Assembly: GCF_000787695.1 (NCBI RefSeq)
Contig: NZ_BBPH01000021.1
Coordinates: 1-64,000 of the forward strand
DNA: 64,000 nucleotides
Reading direction: 5' to 3'
Source: Paracoccus sp. PAMC 22219
Lineage (GTDB): Bacteria > Pseudomonadota > Alphaproteobacteria > Rhodobacterales > Rhodobacteraceae
Below the pieces are notes generated by a model, which saw only the letters and a program-made list of their open reading frames with translations, was not told where the DNA came from and made no database searches. The translations under genes and the position numbers were made by a program. This document shows positions 1 to 8,140 of the stretch, piece after piece; the stretch's first letter is position 1; every line of letters begins with the position of its first letter.

Positions 1-397
1 CCTGCGCCAGCGGCACCAGCGTGTAAAGCAGCAGGAACGACCGCAGGATCGGCAGGCCGATGATCATCGCGAGCACGGCCAGCACCAGCGGCAGCAGCAC
101 CCCGTCGGCAAAGGCCAGCGCCACGTCGAACAGAGAGCTGGCGTTGCCGAAGCCCATCGCAGACACTTCCAGGAACGGAAAGAACACCGCCCCCACCAGC
201 AGCACCATCGAGGTGAAGGCCAGCGCGATCAGCTGTGCGAATGCACCGTCGCGCGGTTTGGCCAGCACCGTGCCGCAGCGGATGCAGCGCGCCGTCTCTC
301 CGGCGTCCAGATCCTCCTGGACGTGCAGGGCGTCGCACAGCGGGCAGGCGATCAGCCCCTCTCCGGTCGACAGGTCGTATGTTTGTTCGCGTTCCAT
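1..397 (-). CDS. Paraquat-inducible protein A (PqiA)-like membrane protein, partial
   Basis: The gene starts at the ATG at 395-397 and runs off the left edge, so only about 132 N-terminal residues are seen. The N-terminus has two Cys pairs (CPLC and CIRC, near residues 18-21 and 37-40) forming a small zinc-ribbon-like module. It is followed by hydrophobic segments such as LIALAFTSMVLLVGAVFF and an FLEVSAMG stretch, which is the layout of the PqiA domain. PqiA proteins are inner-membrane proteins that in enterobacteria work with PqiB (MCE domain) in lipid transport across the envelope. A pqiB-like partner would be expected further left, outside the window. The family call is fairly firm; the function in this organism is inference. 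Confidence 0.8.
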   Translation of the reverse strand, partial: MEREQTYDLSTGEGLIACPLCDALHVQEDLDAGETARCIRCGTVLAKPRDGAFAQLIALAFTSMVLLVGAVFFPFLEVSAMGFGNASSLFDVALAFADGVLLPLVLAVLAMIIGLPILRSFLLLYTLVPLAQ

Positions 398-476
398 GCG
401 CCCGAAGATAAGCCCGCCGGCCCGCGGTGCAAGCATGGCGCGAACAGGGCACGCAGAATTGCACGCAGGCGCGGCG

Positions 477-2267
477 CTAATGCCGCGATCCGGCACGGGC
501 GGCCGATGTCAGGACGACCTGTCTGGGGTTGTTGCCCGCCGCCGAACTGCCCTGACCCAGCCTGAAGGCCAGCGCCAGACGATAGCAGCCGGGCTGGCTG
601 TCGGATGACACGTCGCCCTCCAGCTGCATCGAGAACGCCTCGATCAGCTGGCTGCCCAGACCGGTGCCGCCCGCGGCCTCGTCCGGGCCGGTGGAGTTCA
701 CGACCTCCAGCAGGCCCTGTCCCGGCGTGGGCGAGGTCAGCGACACGCGCACCCACGGATCGCTTCCGTCCGCGGGGGTGCCCGCGTATTTCATGGCGTT
801 GGTAAAGGCTTCGGTCGTCAGCAGGGTCAGCGGCACGGCCTGGTCAGGCAGCATCGTCAGCGGCTGGATGTCGGTCTGCACCTTCAAGTGGCGACCTGCG
901 CTGGCCGATGCGGTGGTCAGCTGGGCGATGATGTCGGTGATCAGCCGGTCGGCATAGACCTGATCCAGCTGCTCGGCCTGGTACAGGTTGCGATAGATCG
1001 TGGCCAGCGCCGCCACACGGTCCTGGACCGAGCGCAGCACGCGCTTGGCGTCGCGGTCATCGATCAGGCGGCTTTGCATGTTGATGATCGAGGCGATCAG
1101 CTGAAGGTTGTTCTTGACCCGGTGATGGACCTCTTTCAGCAGGACGGTCTTTTCGGCGACAGCCTGTTCCATCGCCTCTTCATCGCGGATCAGGATGCGG
1201 GCCATGTTGTGGAACGTCTGGCTGACATCGGCGATTTCCGTCGGCGCGTCCGTCAGGACAGGCGGCGGGCTGTCGCGGTTGCCGATGGCAAAGCGCCGCA
1301 TCTGCCCGCGCAGGACGGTGATGTGGCGCAGGACCAGCCGGAACACCGCAAAATACGCGACCGCCAGCGACACCACCCACAGCGCCACCGGCAGCATGAC
1401 CGCGCCGAACCGTGACAGCTGGAACAGGCCCACGCCGGCGATGCTGGGGCTCCAGCTGCCAAGGGCATAGACCAGGCCGGGGACCACGGGCACGACGGTA
1501 AAGACGCGCATCTCTCCGTTGTTGGCGCGGGTGCGGAAGGTTGCCTCTCCCTGTCCGGGCAGGCTGACCAGGGGCACGTCGCGGGGCAGCAGGTCGGCCG
1601 GATCGTCGCCCTGGGTGGTATCGGCGATCAGCACCCGGCCCGAATTGTTGAAGGTCAGGATGCGCGCGCCTTCGGTCCCGAAATCCATCGCATGGGTCGA
1701 CCGCAGCAGCTCCTGCGTCAGCGACAGGGCGGTCAGGCCCAGGAATTCGCGGTCCCGATACAGGGGCTGCAGCACGACCACGACGGGTTCGTTGCTGACC
1801 GGCCCCTGGGCCATGGCGGTCACGGCGGTCATCGGGTTCTGCATGAAGTCACGCAGCATGTCGCTGTCCGACAGGTCCAGCTGCAGGTCGTCCGGACCGG
1901 CCGAGCTGCAGCCGACGCGACCATCCACCGGCACGAAGGCCGCATGGCGATAGGTGCCGCTGCGCTGGACGAAATTGCGCAGCAGGTCCGAACACATGCC
2001 GGGCTGGCCGGTGCTTTCCAGAATGGCGGGCCCCAAGGCGTCGGCCGCGCCAAGGGCGCTTTGCAGCAGCGCCCGTTCCCCGGCGGCGGCGGAGGCCGTG
2101 CGGCCCAGCAGGGCGATTTCCGCGCTGCGTTCGGCCTCGCGGGACAGGTGCAGGTTCTGGACAAGAGAGATCAGGCCGATCGGCAGGATCGCGATGGACA
2201 ACAGCGCCCCGAGCCGAAACCCGAGACGCCGCGTGAATTCCATCCGTTGGGTGATCCGCCTCAGCAC
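477..2267 (-). CDS. Membrane sensor histidine kinase, HisKA_2 family, of the general stress response
   Basis: A 596-residue kinase. A first membrane segment lies near residues 20-37, a periplasmic sensor region near 38-285 and a second membrane segment near 288-310, followed by a HAMP-like linker. The HisKA_2 dimerisation/phosphoacceptor motif LLKEVHHRVKNNLQLI places the His at 381-382, and a HATPase_c domain with N-box LLTTEAFTNAMKYAG follows. This kinase family typically phosphorylates PhyR in alphaproteobacteria. It begins 10 bases after ecfG, so it probably belongs to the nepR-ecfG operon. The start used is a GTG at 2267; an ATG at 2243 (MEFTRRLGF) is also possible. The signal sensed cannot be told from the sequence. 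Confidence 0.88.
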   Translation of the reverse strand: MLRRITQRMEFTRRLGFRLGALLSIAILPIGLISLVQNLHLSREAERSAEIALLGRTASAAAGERALLQSALGAADALGPAILESTGQPGMCSDLLRNFVQRSGTYRHAAFVPVDGRVGCSSAGPDDLQLDLSDSDMLRDFMQNPMTAVTAMAQGPVSNEPVVVVLQPLYRDREFLGLTALSLTQELLRSTHAMDFGTEGARILTFNNSGRVLIADTTQGDDPADLLPRDVPLVSLPGQGEATFRTRANNGEMRVFTVVPVVPGLVYALGSWSPSIAGVGLFQLSRFGAVMLPVALWVVSLAVAYFAVFRLVLRHITVLRGQMRRFAIGNRDSPPPVLTDAPTEIADVSQTFHNMARILIRDEEAMEQAVAEKTVLLKEVHHRVKNNLQLIASIINMQSRLIDDRDAKRVLRSVQDRVAALATIYRNLYQAEQLDQVYADRLITDIIAQLTTASASAGRHLKVQTDIQPLTMLPDQAVPLTLLTTEAFTNAMKYAGTPADGSDPWVRVSLTSPTPGQGLLEVVNSTGPDEAAGGTGLGSQLIEAFSMQLEGDVSSDSQPGCYRLALAFRLGQGSSAAGNNPRQVVLTSAARAGSRH

Positions 2268-2277
2268 ACCCCCTGCC

Positions 2278-2843
2278 TCAGCGAGAACTGTAGTTGTTTT
2301 GCGCCATGACGGCCAGGGTCGCCTGGTCGGTCATGCTCAACTCCTCGCCCTGTTCCAGGTGCAGCAGTTCGGCCAGCTTGCGGCGCCCGCGATTGGCGCG
2401 AGACTTGACGGTGCCGACCGCGACCTTGGTCATCTCGGCCGCTTCCTCATAGGAGAAACCCGATGCGCCGACCAGGATCAGCGCCTCGCGCTGTTCGTCG
2501 GGCAGCTTGTCGAAGGCCACGCGGAAATCGCGCAGGGCCAGGCGGCCGTCATGGTCGGGCCGCGTCGCCTGACGGGCGGCATGAATGCCGTCGCTGTCGC
2601 TGACTTCGCGTTTCGTCTTGCGACGCGACGAATAGAAGGTGTTGCGCAGGATCGTGAACAGCCAGGCGCGCAGTTGGTGCCTGCCTGAAACTTGTCCATG
2701 TTCGTCCACGCCTTGACGATCGTGTCCTGGACCAGATCGTCGGCGGACGCCCCCTCGCGGGTCAGCGACAGCGCGAAGGCCCGCAGGGCGGGCAGGTGAT
2801 CGACCAGCTGGTCGCGCGGGTGAACCGAGGAAGGATTGGTCAT
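2278..2843 (-). CDS. ecfG: EcfG-type sigma factor of the general stress response (frameshifted as read)
   Basis: ECF sigma factor that directs transcription of stress genes when its anti-sigma factor NepR is titrated by PhyR. Region 2 is read in one frame (ATG at 2843; RAFALSLTREGASADDLVQD) and the remainder in another (LRAWLFTILRNTFYSSRRK, then region 4 with LPDEQREALILVGASGFSYE and VGTVKSRANRGRRKL). The switch is near 2673, where restoring one G on the plus strand (caggttgg instead of cagttgg) gives GTNLRAWLF, the expected sequence. The repaired protein is 188 residues, normal for EcfG. Gene order nepR-ecfG-kinase opposite phyR supports the identity. The break is probably a sequencing error. 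Confidence 0.9.
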
Positions 2844-2898
2844 GGAAATGAAACACCGGTAAGCTTGGGGATCGAGGAACGCCGGGCCGGGAAACGGA

Positions 2899-3045
2899 TC
2901 ATTCCTGTTCCTTCAGCTTCTTCAGCAGTTCAAGAAACCGATCCGGGATCTGGTCCGTTGCGTCCTGTTCATAGACGCGTTTCAGGTTTTCATCGATCTG
3001 CTTTTCCACAGCCGCTCTCCTGCGGTCGTCTCGCTTTGGTGTCAT
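2899..3045 (-). CDS. nepR: NepR anti-sigma factor, 48 residues
   Basis: Small gene from ATG 3043-3045 to TGA 2899-2901. The peptide begins MTPKRDDRRRAAVEKQI and contains the NepR core with NLKRVYEQ (helix 1) and IPDRFLELLKKL (helix 2), closely resembling the family consensus LRxVYDxV...PVPDRFLDLLxxL. NepR binds EcfG in unstressed cells and is captured by the sigma-like domain of phosphorylated PhyR under stress. At 48 residues it is at the short end of the family, which makes it easy to miss. It lies 55 bases upstream of ecfG on the same strand and is preceded by a matching EcfG promoter. Identity is firm from motif and context. Confidence 0.92.
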   Translation of the reverse strand: MTPKRDDRRRAAVEKQIDENLKRVYEQDATDQIPDRFLELLKKLKEQE

Positions 3046-3084
3046 ATTGGTGTCAGTCCCGACAAACTTGTGCGCACAGCATGC

Positions 3085-3110
3085 AACCGATAGGGGGTTC
3101 AGTTGGTTCC
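3085..3110 (-). promoter_or_regulatory. EcfG-dependent promoter of nepR-ecfG
   Basis: On the minus strand GGAAC (3106-3110) is followed after 17 bases by GGTT (3085-3088). This matches the known EcfG-type consensus GGAAC-N16/17-CGTT with one mismatch at the first base of the -10 element. It lies 40-65 bases upstream of the nepR ATG, suggesting positive autoregulation of the stress sigma factor. No comparable site is seen facing phyR. Confidence 0.7.
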
Positions 3111-3140
3111 CTGCAATACGCGATTTAAGAGGACTGTGTA

Positions 3141-3944
3141 ATGACTGTTGCCGATCTGGCCCAATCCATCGGGCGCGAGCTTCCGTTTCTGCGTCGCTAT
3201 GCGCGCGCCCTGACCGGCAGCCAGCGCGCCGGCGACAATTATGCAGCCGCCACGCTGGAGGCGATCCTGACCGATCGCAGCGTTCTGGACGGCGAAGACG
3301 ACCTGCGCATCGCGCTGTTCAAGACGTTCCACGTGATCTGGCAAAGCTCGGGCCAGCCGGTGGATGATGCCGACATGTCCGAACGCGAGCGTCGCGCCCA
3401 AGGCCATCTGCGCGGCCTGACCCCCAACTCGCGCGAGGCGCTGCTGCTGCGCACGATCGAGGAGCTGCGCGCCGACCAGATCGCCCGCGTGATGCAGATC
3501 GACGCCGCCGAGGCCGAAGAGCTGGTCCAGATCGCCCTGAACGAGATGGGCCAGGCCCTGCGCGGCAAGGTCATGGTCATCGAGGACGAGATGATCATCG
3601 CGATGGACCTGAAGGGCATCGTGCAGGCGATGGGCCATGACGTCACCGGCGTCGCCCGCACCCACACCGCCGCGATCGAGCTGGCGGGCAAGCATCGCCC
3701 GGATCTGATCCTGGCCGATATCCAGCTGGCCGACGGATCGTCGGGCGTGGACGCGGTCAACGAGCTGTTGGGCAGCATGGGCGACATTCCGGTGATCTTC
3801 ATCACCGCCTTCCCGGAGCGCTTGCTGACGGGCGACCGTCCTGAGCCGGCCTTCCTGATCTCCAAGCCCTACAGCGAGGAGCAGGTGCGTTCGGCGGTCA
3901 GCCAGGCGATGTTCTTTGCCTCGACCGCAGGGCTCAGCGCCTGA
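3141..3944 (+). CDS. phyR: PhyR, response regulator with sigma-like output domain (anti-anti-sigma factor)
   Basis: A 267-residue protein with a degenerate sigma-factor-like domain at residues 1-140 (sigma2-like LPFLRRYARALTGS; sigma4-like LTPNSREALLLRTIEELRADQI) fused to a receiver domain at 142-265. Receiver residues visible are the acidic pair E148/D149 (VIEDE), phosphoacceptor D193 (LADIQ), T222 (ITAF) and K242 (SKPYS). When phosphorylated, PhyR exposes its sigma-like domain and binds NepR, freeing EcfG. It is divergent from nepR-ecfG-kinase, the classic arrangement. An intrinsic terminator follows directly. Confidence 0.96.
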   Translation: MTVADLAQSIGRELPFLRRYARALTGSQRAGDNYAAATLEAILTDRSVLDGEDDLRIALFKTFHVIWQSSGQPVDDADMSERERRAQGHLRGLTPNSREALLLRTIEELRADQIARVMQIDAAEAEELVQIALNEMGQALRGKVMVIEDEMIIAMDLKGIVQAMGHDVTGVARTHTAAIELAGKHRPDLILADIQLADGSSGVDAVNELLGSMGDIPVIFITAFPERLLTGDRPEPAFLISKPYSEEQVRSAVSQAMFFASTAGLSA

Positions 3945-3955
3945 AGATAAGGACT

Positions 3956-3982
3956 GGGGCGCCCCGACCGGGCGCCCCTTTT
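3956..3982. terminator. Intrinsic terminator between convergent phyR and the BrkB-family gene
   Basis: A perfect 9-bp stem GGGGCGCCC (3956-3964) / GGGCGCCCC (3970-3978) with a 5-base loop is followed by TTTT on the plus strand. It serves phyR; the BrkB-family stop codon overlaps the T run, so the hairpin may act on both strands. Confidence 0.85.
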
Positions 3983-4884
3983 CACTTGGCCTTCTCGGCC
4001 AGCAGCTCGTCAAAGCCGCGCCGCGCCTCGCGTGCCGCACGCATCCGGCGGCGTCGCGCCAGTTCCACGTTGATCAGCGCGCCCAGCAGTACCGAAAACC
4101 CCGCCAGATAGAACCACATCAGCAGCGCCACCACGGTCCCGATCGAGCCATAGATGCGGTTGTAGCTGTTGAAGCTGCCCAGATAGGCCGAAAACGCGAT
4201 CGACCCCGCCGACCACAGCACGGCCGCGAACAGCGCGCCCCAGGTGAAGATCGGCGTCCGCGGCGTCTTGACGTTGGGACCATAGCGATACAGCACGCCG
4301 ATGGTGACGATCACCAGCAGGAACATCCCCGCCCAAGGCAGCACCGTCAGCAGCGATGCCCGCACCGGCGCGAATACCATGAAATTCAGCAGCACCGGCA
4401 CCACCACGATGGTCGCCAGCCCCGCCAGAGAGATCCCCACGATCACCAGTGTCAGGGCATAGGCCAGCACGAAACCGAAGATCGTCGAATGCGCCCGCAC
4501 GCCATAGGCCGCGTTCAGCCCCCGGATCAGCGCGTCCACCCCGGCCCGCGCCGCGATTGTCGCGATCATGAACGAGATGAACGACGTCCAGCCGACCGAT
4601 GTCTGGCCGTTCTGGGTCAGGGTCGTCACCTGGTCGTCAACGATGTCGGACGCACCGTCGGGCAGGAATTCATGCGCCACATCCAGATAGGTCAGGACCA
4701 CCAGCGGATCGAACCACAGGCTCCACAACGCGATGATGGCGGCAAGGCCCGGAAACACCGCGAACATCGCATAGAACGCGACTCCCGCCGCGATCAGCGT
4801 CATGTGGGTCTTGTCCATCCGTTCGAAGATGGCGCCCCAGAACGATCCCAGATCCCGCAGCCAGTCCAGCATCCCGCCCCGCAT
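3982..4884 (-). CDS. YihY/BrkB-family inner-membrane protein
   Basis: A 300-residue integral membrane protein with about six hydrophobic segments, for example MTLIAAGVAFYAMFAVFPGL (near 28-47) and GTVVALLMWFYLAGFSVLLG (near 248-267). Family hallmarks are the early GVAFYAMFAVFPGLAAIIAL stretch and the late SYNRIYGSIGTVVALLMWFY stretch. The C-terminal tail is basic (ELARRRRMRAAREARR). Once annotated as RNase BN, the family is now treated as membrane proteins of uncertain, possibly transport, function. The start may be the ATG at 4884 or the one at 4872 (MLDWLRD). It is convergent with phyR and shows no obvious functional link to it. Confidence 0.85.
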   Translation of the reverse strand: MRGGMLDWLRDLGSFWGAIFERMDKTHMTLIAAGVAFYAMFAVFPGLAAIIALWSLWFDPLVVLTYLDVAHEFLPDGASDIVDDQVTTLTQNGQTSVGWTSFISFMIATIAARAGVDALIRGLNAAYGVRAHSTIFGFVLAYALTLVIVGISLAGLATIVVVPVLLNFMVFAPVRASLLTVLPWAGMFLLVIVTIGVLYRYGPNVKTPRTPIFTWGALFAAVLWSAGSIAFSAYLGSFNSYNRIYGSIGTVVALLMWFYLAGFSVLLGALINVELARRRRMRAAREARRGFDELLAEKAK

Positions 4885-4932
4885 CCCTTTTTGTCAGCAT
4901 GGTCCGCGAAATGCGCCCGCGCAAGACTGCCG

Positions 4933-5640
4933 TCAGGTCGCGGCGAAGCGCGCCCAGACCGCGTCGTCACCCAGCTTGGCGACGAACTGTGCATGGGCCT
5001 GCGCCTCTTCCGGGGTCAGGCGGGACGGCAGGGGGCGGGGACGTGCGGCGCGCGGACGCATCTGGCCATCGGGGCTGCGGTCGGCGTCGTCCTGTGCACC
5101 GGGCTTGTCCAGCACCAGATCGGGCTGGCGGCCGCCGATCAGTTCCAGATAGACCTCGGCCAGCAATTCGCTGTCCAGCAGCGCGCCGTGCAGTTCGCGG
5201 CCCGAATTGTCCACGCCAAAGCGGCGGCACAATGCGTCCAGCGTCGCGGGCGATCCCGGGAATTTCTCGCGCGCCAGCATCAGCGTGTCCAGCGCCCGCG
5301 CCCAAGGCAGCGGCTTGTGCCCGGCGCGTTTCAGTTCGGCGTTCAGGAATTTCATGTCGAAGCTGGCGTTGTGGATCACCAGCTTGGCGTCATCGGCGAT
5401 GAAATCGATGAAATCCTTGACGATTGCCGCGAATTTCGGCTTGTCGCGCAGAAAGTCGTCGCCCAGGCCGTGGACGTCGAACGCCTCTTTCGGCATCGAC
5501 CGTTCGGGGTTGATATAGACGTGGAACGTGCGCCCGGTGGGCAGGTGGTTGATCAGTTCCAGCGCGCCGATCTCGACGATGCGATCGGCGCCTTCGGCGT
5601 CGAATCCGGTGGTTTCGGTGTCCAGGACGATCTCACGCAT
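4933..5640 (-). CDS. dnaQ: DNA polymerase III epsilon subunit (3'-5' proofreading exonuclease)
   Basis: About 235 residues. The DEDD-family exonuclease motifs are visible: ExoI VLDTETTGFD at the N-terminus, ExoII LVIHNASFDMKFLNAEL near 90-105, and ExoIII HGALLDSELLAEVYL near 153-167. The C-terminal tail is Pro/Arg-rich and then helical, as expected of the region that contacts the polymerase alpha subunit. The ATG at 5640 overlaps the end of coaE by 8 bases; an ATG at 5649 would add three residues. The order aroE-coaE-dnaQ is a conserved alphaproteobacterial group, here reading away from the proposed origin. Confidence 0.95.
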   Translation of the reverse strand: MREIVLDTETTGFDAEGADRIVEIGALELINHLPTGRTFHVYINPERSMPKEAFDVHGLGDDFLRDKPKFAAIVKDFIDFIADDAKLVIHNASFDMKFLNAELKRAGHKPLPWARALDTLMLAREKFPGSPATLDALCRRFGVDNSGRELHGALLDSELLAEVYLELIGGRQPDLVLDKPGAQDDADRSPDGQMRPRAARPRPLPSRLTPEEAQAHAQFVAKLGDDAVWARFAAT

Positions 5641-6220
5641 GGGGGGCAACCTCGTTCACGATGCGGGCGACGGCGGCACGGGTGCCGTCCAGGCTGTCGG
5701 TCGGAATGATCCAGTCTGCACGCGTACGCTTGTCCGCATCGGGCATCTGGCGCGTCAGGATCATGGCCAGCGTATCGCCCGTCATCCCCGGACGCGCAAG
5801 CACGCGGGCGGCCTGGGTTTCGGGGTCGGTGGACACCACCGCCACCCCGTCCAGGTCCGGGGGCGACGCGCTTTCGAACAGCAGCGGGATGTCCAGGACG
5901 ACCAGGGGTGCGCCGACATGTCGCGCCAGGAAATCCTGCCGGTCCTGGGCCACCAGGGGGTGGACGATCCCCTCCAGCCGGGCCAGCGCGCCGGGATCGG
6001 CGGCCAGCGCGGTCTTTAGCGCGCCACGGTCGATGCCACCGTCACAGAGCGCAGTCGGAAAGGCCGCGGCGACCGGCGCCACGGCCAACCCGCCGGGGGC
6101 GTACAGGCGATGGACGGCCTGATCGGCGTCCCAGACCGGATGCCCAAGGTCACGAAACATCTGCGCGGTGGTCGATTTGCCCATGCCGATGCTGCCGGTC
6201 AGGCCAAGGCGGAAGGTCAT
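5633..6220 (-). CDS. coaE: Dephospho-CoA kinase
   Basis: 195 residues. It phosphorylates dephospho-CoA at the ribose 3'-hydroxyl, the last step of CoA synthesis. The P-loop GSIGMGKST lies at residues 9-17, followed by the family motif DADQAVHRLY, the conserved HPLVAQ segment and the LDIPLLFE motif. The length is normal. It overlaps aroE by 4 bases upstream and dnaQ by 8 bases downstream, so the three genes are almost certainly cotranscribed and translationally coupled. Confidence 0.95.
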   Translation of the reverse strand: MTFRLGLTGSIGMGKSTTAQMFRDLGHPVWDADQAVHRLYAPGGLAVAPVAAAFPTALCDGGIDRGALKTALAADPGALARLEGIVHPLVAQDRQDFLARHVGAPLVVLDIPLLFESASPPDLDGVAVVSTDPETQAARVLARPGMTGDTLAMILTRQMPDADKRTRADWIIPTDSLDGTRAAVARIVNEVAPHA

Positions 6221-7083
6221 TCCAGCGCGACCCGCCGCGCTTCGTCGTCGACATCGGGGCGTTGGCCGAACCAGCGTTCAAAGCCAGGCGCCGCCTGATG
6301 CAGCAGCATCCCCAAGCCGTCCACGACCCGGCATCCGCGGGCCTGCGCCTCGGTCAGGAAGGGGGTCATCAGGGGGGTATAGACCAGATCGGTGACCAAT
6401 GCGTCGGGTGACAGCGCGTCCAGCGGCACACGCAGCGGCTGCTTGCCCTGCATGCCAAGCGAGGTGGCGTTGACCACGGTCGTGGCGCCTTCCAGCATGT
6501 TGCCGACCTGCGCCCAGTCATAGACGACCAGCCGCGCGCCGAATTCGGCCTTGATCTGTTCCGCCCGCAACCGCGTCCTGTTGGCGATGCGCAGTTCCTT
6601 GACGCCGCTGTCCAGCAAGGACGCGACCACAGCGCGTGCCGCGCCGCCCGCGCCGATCACCGCCGCAGGACCCAGATCGGGCTGCCAGTCGGGTTCGTTC
6701 TGCCGCAGGTTCGCGATGAAGCCATAGCCGTCGGTGTTGTCGGCATGGATCTTGCCGTCGGCCCGAAAGATCAGCGTGTTGGCGGCCCCGATCAGGGCGG
6801 CGCGGTCGGTGACAGTGTCCGCCAGGGTCAGCACGGCCTCCTTGTGCGGAATTGTGACGTTGGCACCGACAAAGCCGGCGCGCGGCAGGATGCGCAGAAC
6901 CTCGGCCAAGTGTTCGGGCATCACCGGGATCGGCACGTAATGGCCGGGCAGGCCATAGCGCGCCAGCCAGTGCCCGTGCAGGCGCGGAGAGCGGGAATGG
7001 GCGATGGGCATGCCGATCACGCCCGCCAGGGGCGCGTGGGTGATCTGGCTGGCAGGCAGGTCGTCTTGCATCGGCTTGATCAT
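6217..7083 (-). CDS. aroE: Shikimate dehydrogenase
   Basis: About 288 residues. It reduces 3-dehydroshikimate to shikimate with NADPH in the aromatic amino acid pathway. The N-terminal substrate domain shows GMPIAHSRSPRLHG and the catalytic-lysine motif NVTIPHKE; NTDGYG follows; the Rossmann motif is VIGAGGAARAV with the downstream NRT. The late DLVYTPLMTPFL and GLGMLLHQAAPGFERWFG segments are also typical. The start is uncertain: GTG at 7086, ATG at 7083 or ATG at 7071 (MQDDLPAS). Its 3' end overlaps coaE. It is the first gene left of the proposed origin and reads away from it. Confidence 0.95.
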   Translation of the reverse strand: MIKPMQDDLPASQITHAPLAGVIGMPIAHSRSPRLHGHWLARYGLPGHYVPIPVMPEHLAEVLRILPRAGFVGANVTIPHKEAVLTLADTVTDRAALIGAANTLIFRADGKIHADNTDGYGFIANLRQNEPDWQPDLGPAAVIGAGGAARAVVASLLDSGVKELRIANRTRLRAEQIKAEFGARLVVYDWAQVGNMLEGATTVVNATSLGMQGKQPLRVPLDALSPDALVTDLVYTPLMTPFLTEAQARGCRVVDGLGMLLHQAAPGFERWFGQRPDVDDEARRVALE

Positions 7084-7184
7084 CACATGGCGTCTTTCGG
7101 GGCAGACTAGGCACAGTCAGGGCGTGGCGAAAGCCCCTGTCGGCATGCCGCGATCTTTCTGTGGTAGCGACGGCGCGGACCCGC

Positions 7185-7550
7185 TGTGGACAAGTCTTCG
7201 GGGGAATCGGCGCCGGGCTTGGTGGCAACTGGCGTCAATCCCCGTCGTGCACTGATTTCGCCCTGGAACAAAGCAAAAACGGCAGAGGCTTTTCCACAGG
7301 GGGACGAATCGGGCGGCTCGATCGGGCGTCCTGTGGAGGAATCAGCGGTCAAATCATTATCCGCAAAGTTATCCACATATGATCGCTTTGTTTACAAACG
7401 ATTTTCAGGTCGCCTTGCCGCTTTCGCACATGCTTGTCCACAACGACCGATTCTGAGGAAATCACGGTGAACAGAGTCCATTTCCTGCTATCCACAGGCC
7501 CTACTTCAACAACATTCCTTTCTTTATCTTTCTTATTTAAGAGAAGACCG
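7185..7550. other. Predicted chromosomal replication origin (oriC)
   Basis: The gene-free stretch 7084-7565 holds a cluster of DnaA boxes (consensus TTATCCACA). One is perfect at 7369-7377. Near-matches with one mismatch lie at 7185-7193 (reverse strand), 7290-7298, 7357-7365, 7434-7442 and 7488-7496. An AT-rich tract at about 7500-7552 (ctttctttatctttcttatt) could be the unwinding element. Five GANTC sites (7204, 7306, 7339, 7449, 7474), the target of the CcrM methyltransferase, occur within 275 bases. Genes diverge on both sides, and parA/parB with parS sites lie 3-7 kb to the right. I found no other coding potential here. Confidence 0.78.
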
Positions 7551-7565
7551 AAGAGAGGTTTCGCG

Positions 7566-8012
7566 ATGTTCGACGGACTGGCGCTGATTTATCCCTACGT
7601 GAAGGCGTTCCACGTCATGGCTGTCATCTCGTGGATGGCGGGGCTGTTCTATCTGCCCAGGCTGTTCGTCTATCACGCCGAACGGCGGGCCGGATCGACA
7701 GAGCCTGTGGCCAGCTTCGTCATCATGGAAGAGAAGCTGCTGCGCGTGATCATGAACCCGGCGATGATCGCCACCTGGATCAGCGGGCTGGCCCTGGTGA
7801 TGACACCGGGCATCGTCAGCTGGGACATGACCTGGCCTTGGGTCAAGGCGGCCTGCGTGATCGCGATGAGCGTGTTCCACATGTGGTGCGCGGGCGAGCG
7901 GCGGCGTCTGTCGGTCGGAACCGCGCGGACAGGGCGGTCATACCGGATGATGAACGAGGTTCCGACCCTGCTGATGGTCGGGATCGTGACCGCGGTGATC
8001 GTCAAGTTCTGA
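7566..8012 (+). CDS. hemJ: HemJ-type protoporphyrinogen IX oxidase
   Basis: 148 residues with four predicted membrane helices. HemJ converts protoporphyrinogen IX to protoporphyrin IX in haem synthesis and is the usual form in alphaproteobacteria lacking HemG/HemY. Family marks include the early His in VKAFHVMAVISWMAGLFYLPRL, the EKLLRVIMNPAMIATW segment, FHMWCAGERRR and the late RMMNEVP motif. The ATG at 7566 is preceded by GAGAGG at a suitable distance. It lies between the proposed origin and rho, a conserved neighbourhood in the order. Confidence 0.92.
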   Translation: MFDGLALIYPYVKAFHVMAVISWMAGLFYLPRLFVYHAERRAGSTEPVASFVIMEEKLLRVIMNPAMIATWISGLALVMTPGIVSWDMTWPWVKAACVIAMSVFHMWCAGERRRLSVGTARTGRSYRMMNEVPTLLMVGIVTAVIVKF

Positions 8013-8021
8013 TCGAAAAGA

Positions 8022-8050
8022 TTGACTCACGACCGACGGGGCCTTATCTG
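8022..8050 (+). promoter_or_regulatory. Sigma70-type promoter of rho
   Basis: TTGACT (8022-8027) and TATCTG (8045-8050) are separated by exactly 17 bases, close to the housekeeping consensus TTGACA-N17-TATAAT. The site lies just after hemJ and leaves a leader of about 85 bases before the rho ATG. Long leaders are common for the autoregulated rho gene. Confidence 0.6.
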
Positions 8051-8140
8051 CGCCCCCAACCCCGGCCGTCCGGTGCGGGATTCCCTTGAACACCTGTCTG
8101 CTCCGTCCGATACGTCGCGCGGCCGAAAGTTTGCATCAGA

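Noticed and set aside
2278-2843. ecfG as a genuine pseudogene
   Set aside because: A one-base repair restores a full-length, motif-complete protein, the rest of the stress module is intact, and the same type of break recurs in unrelated essential genes.
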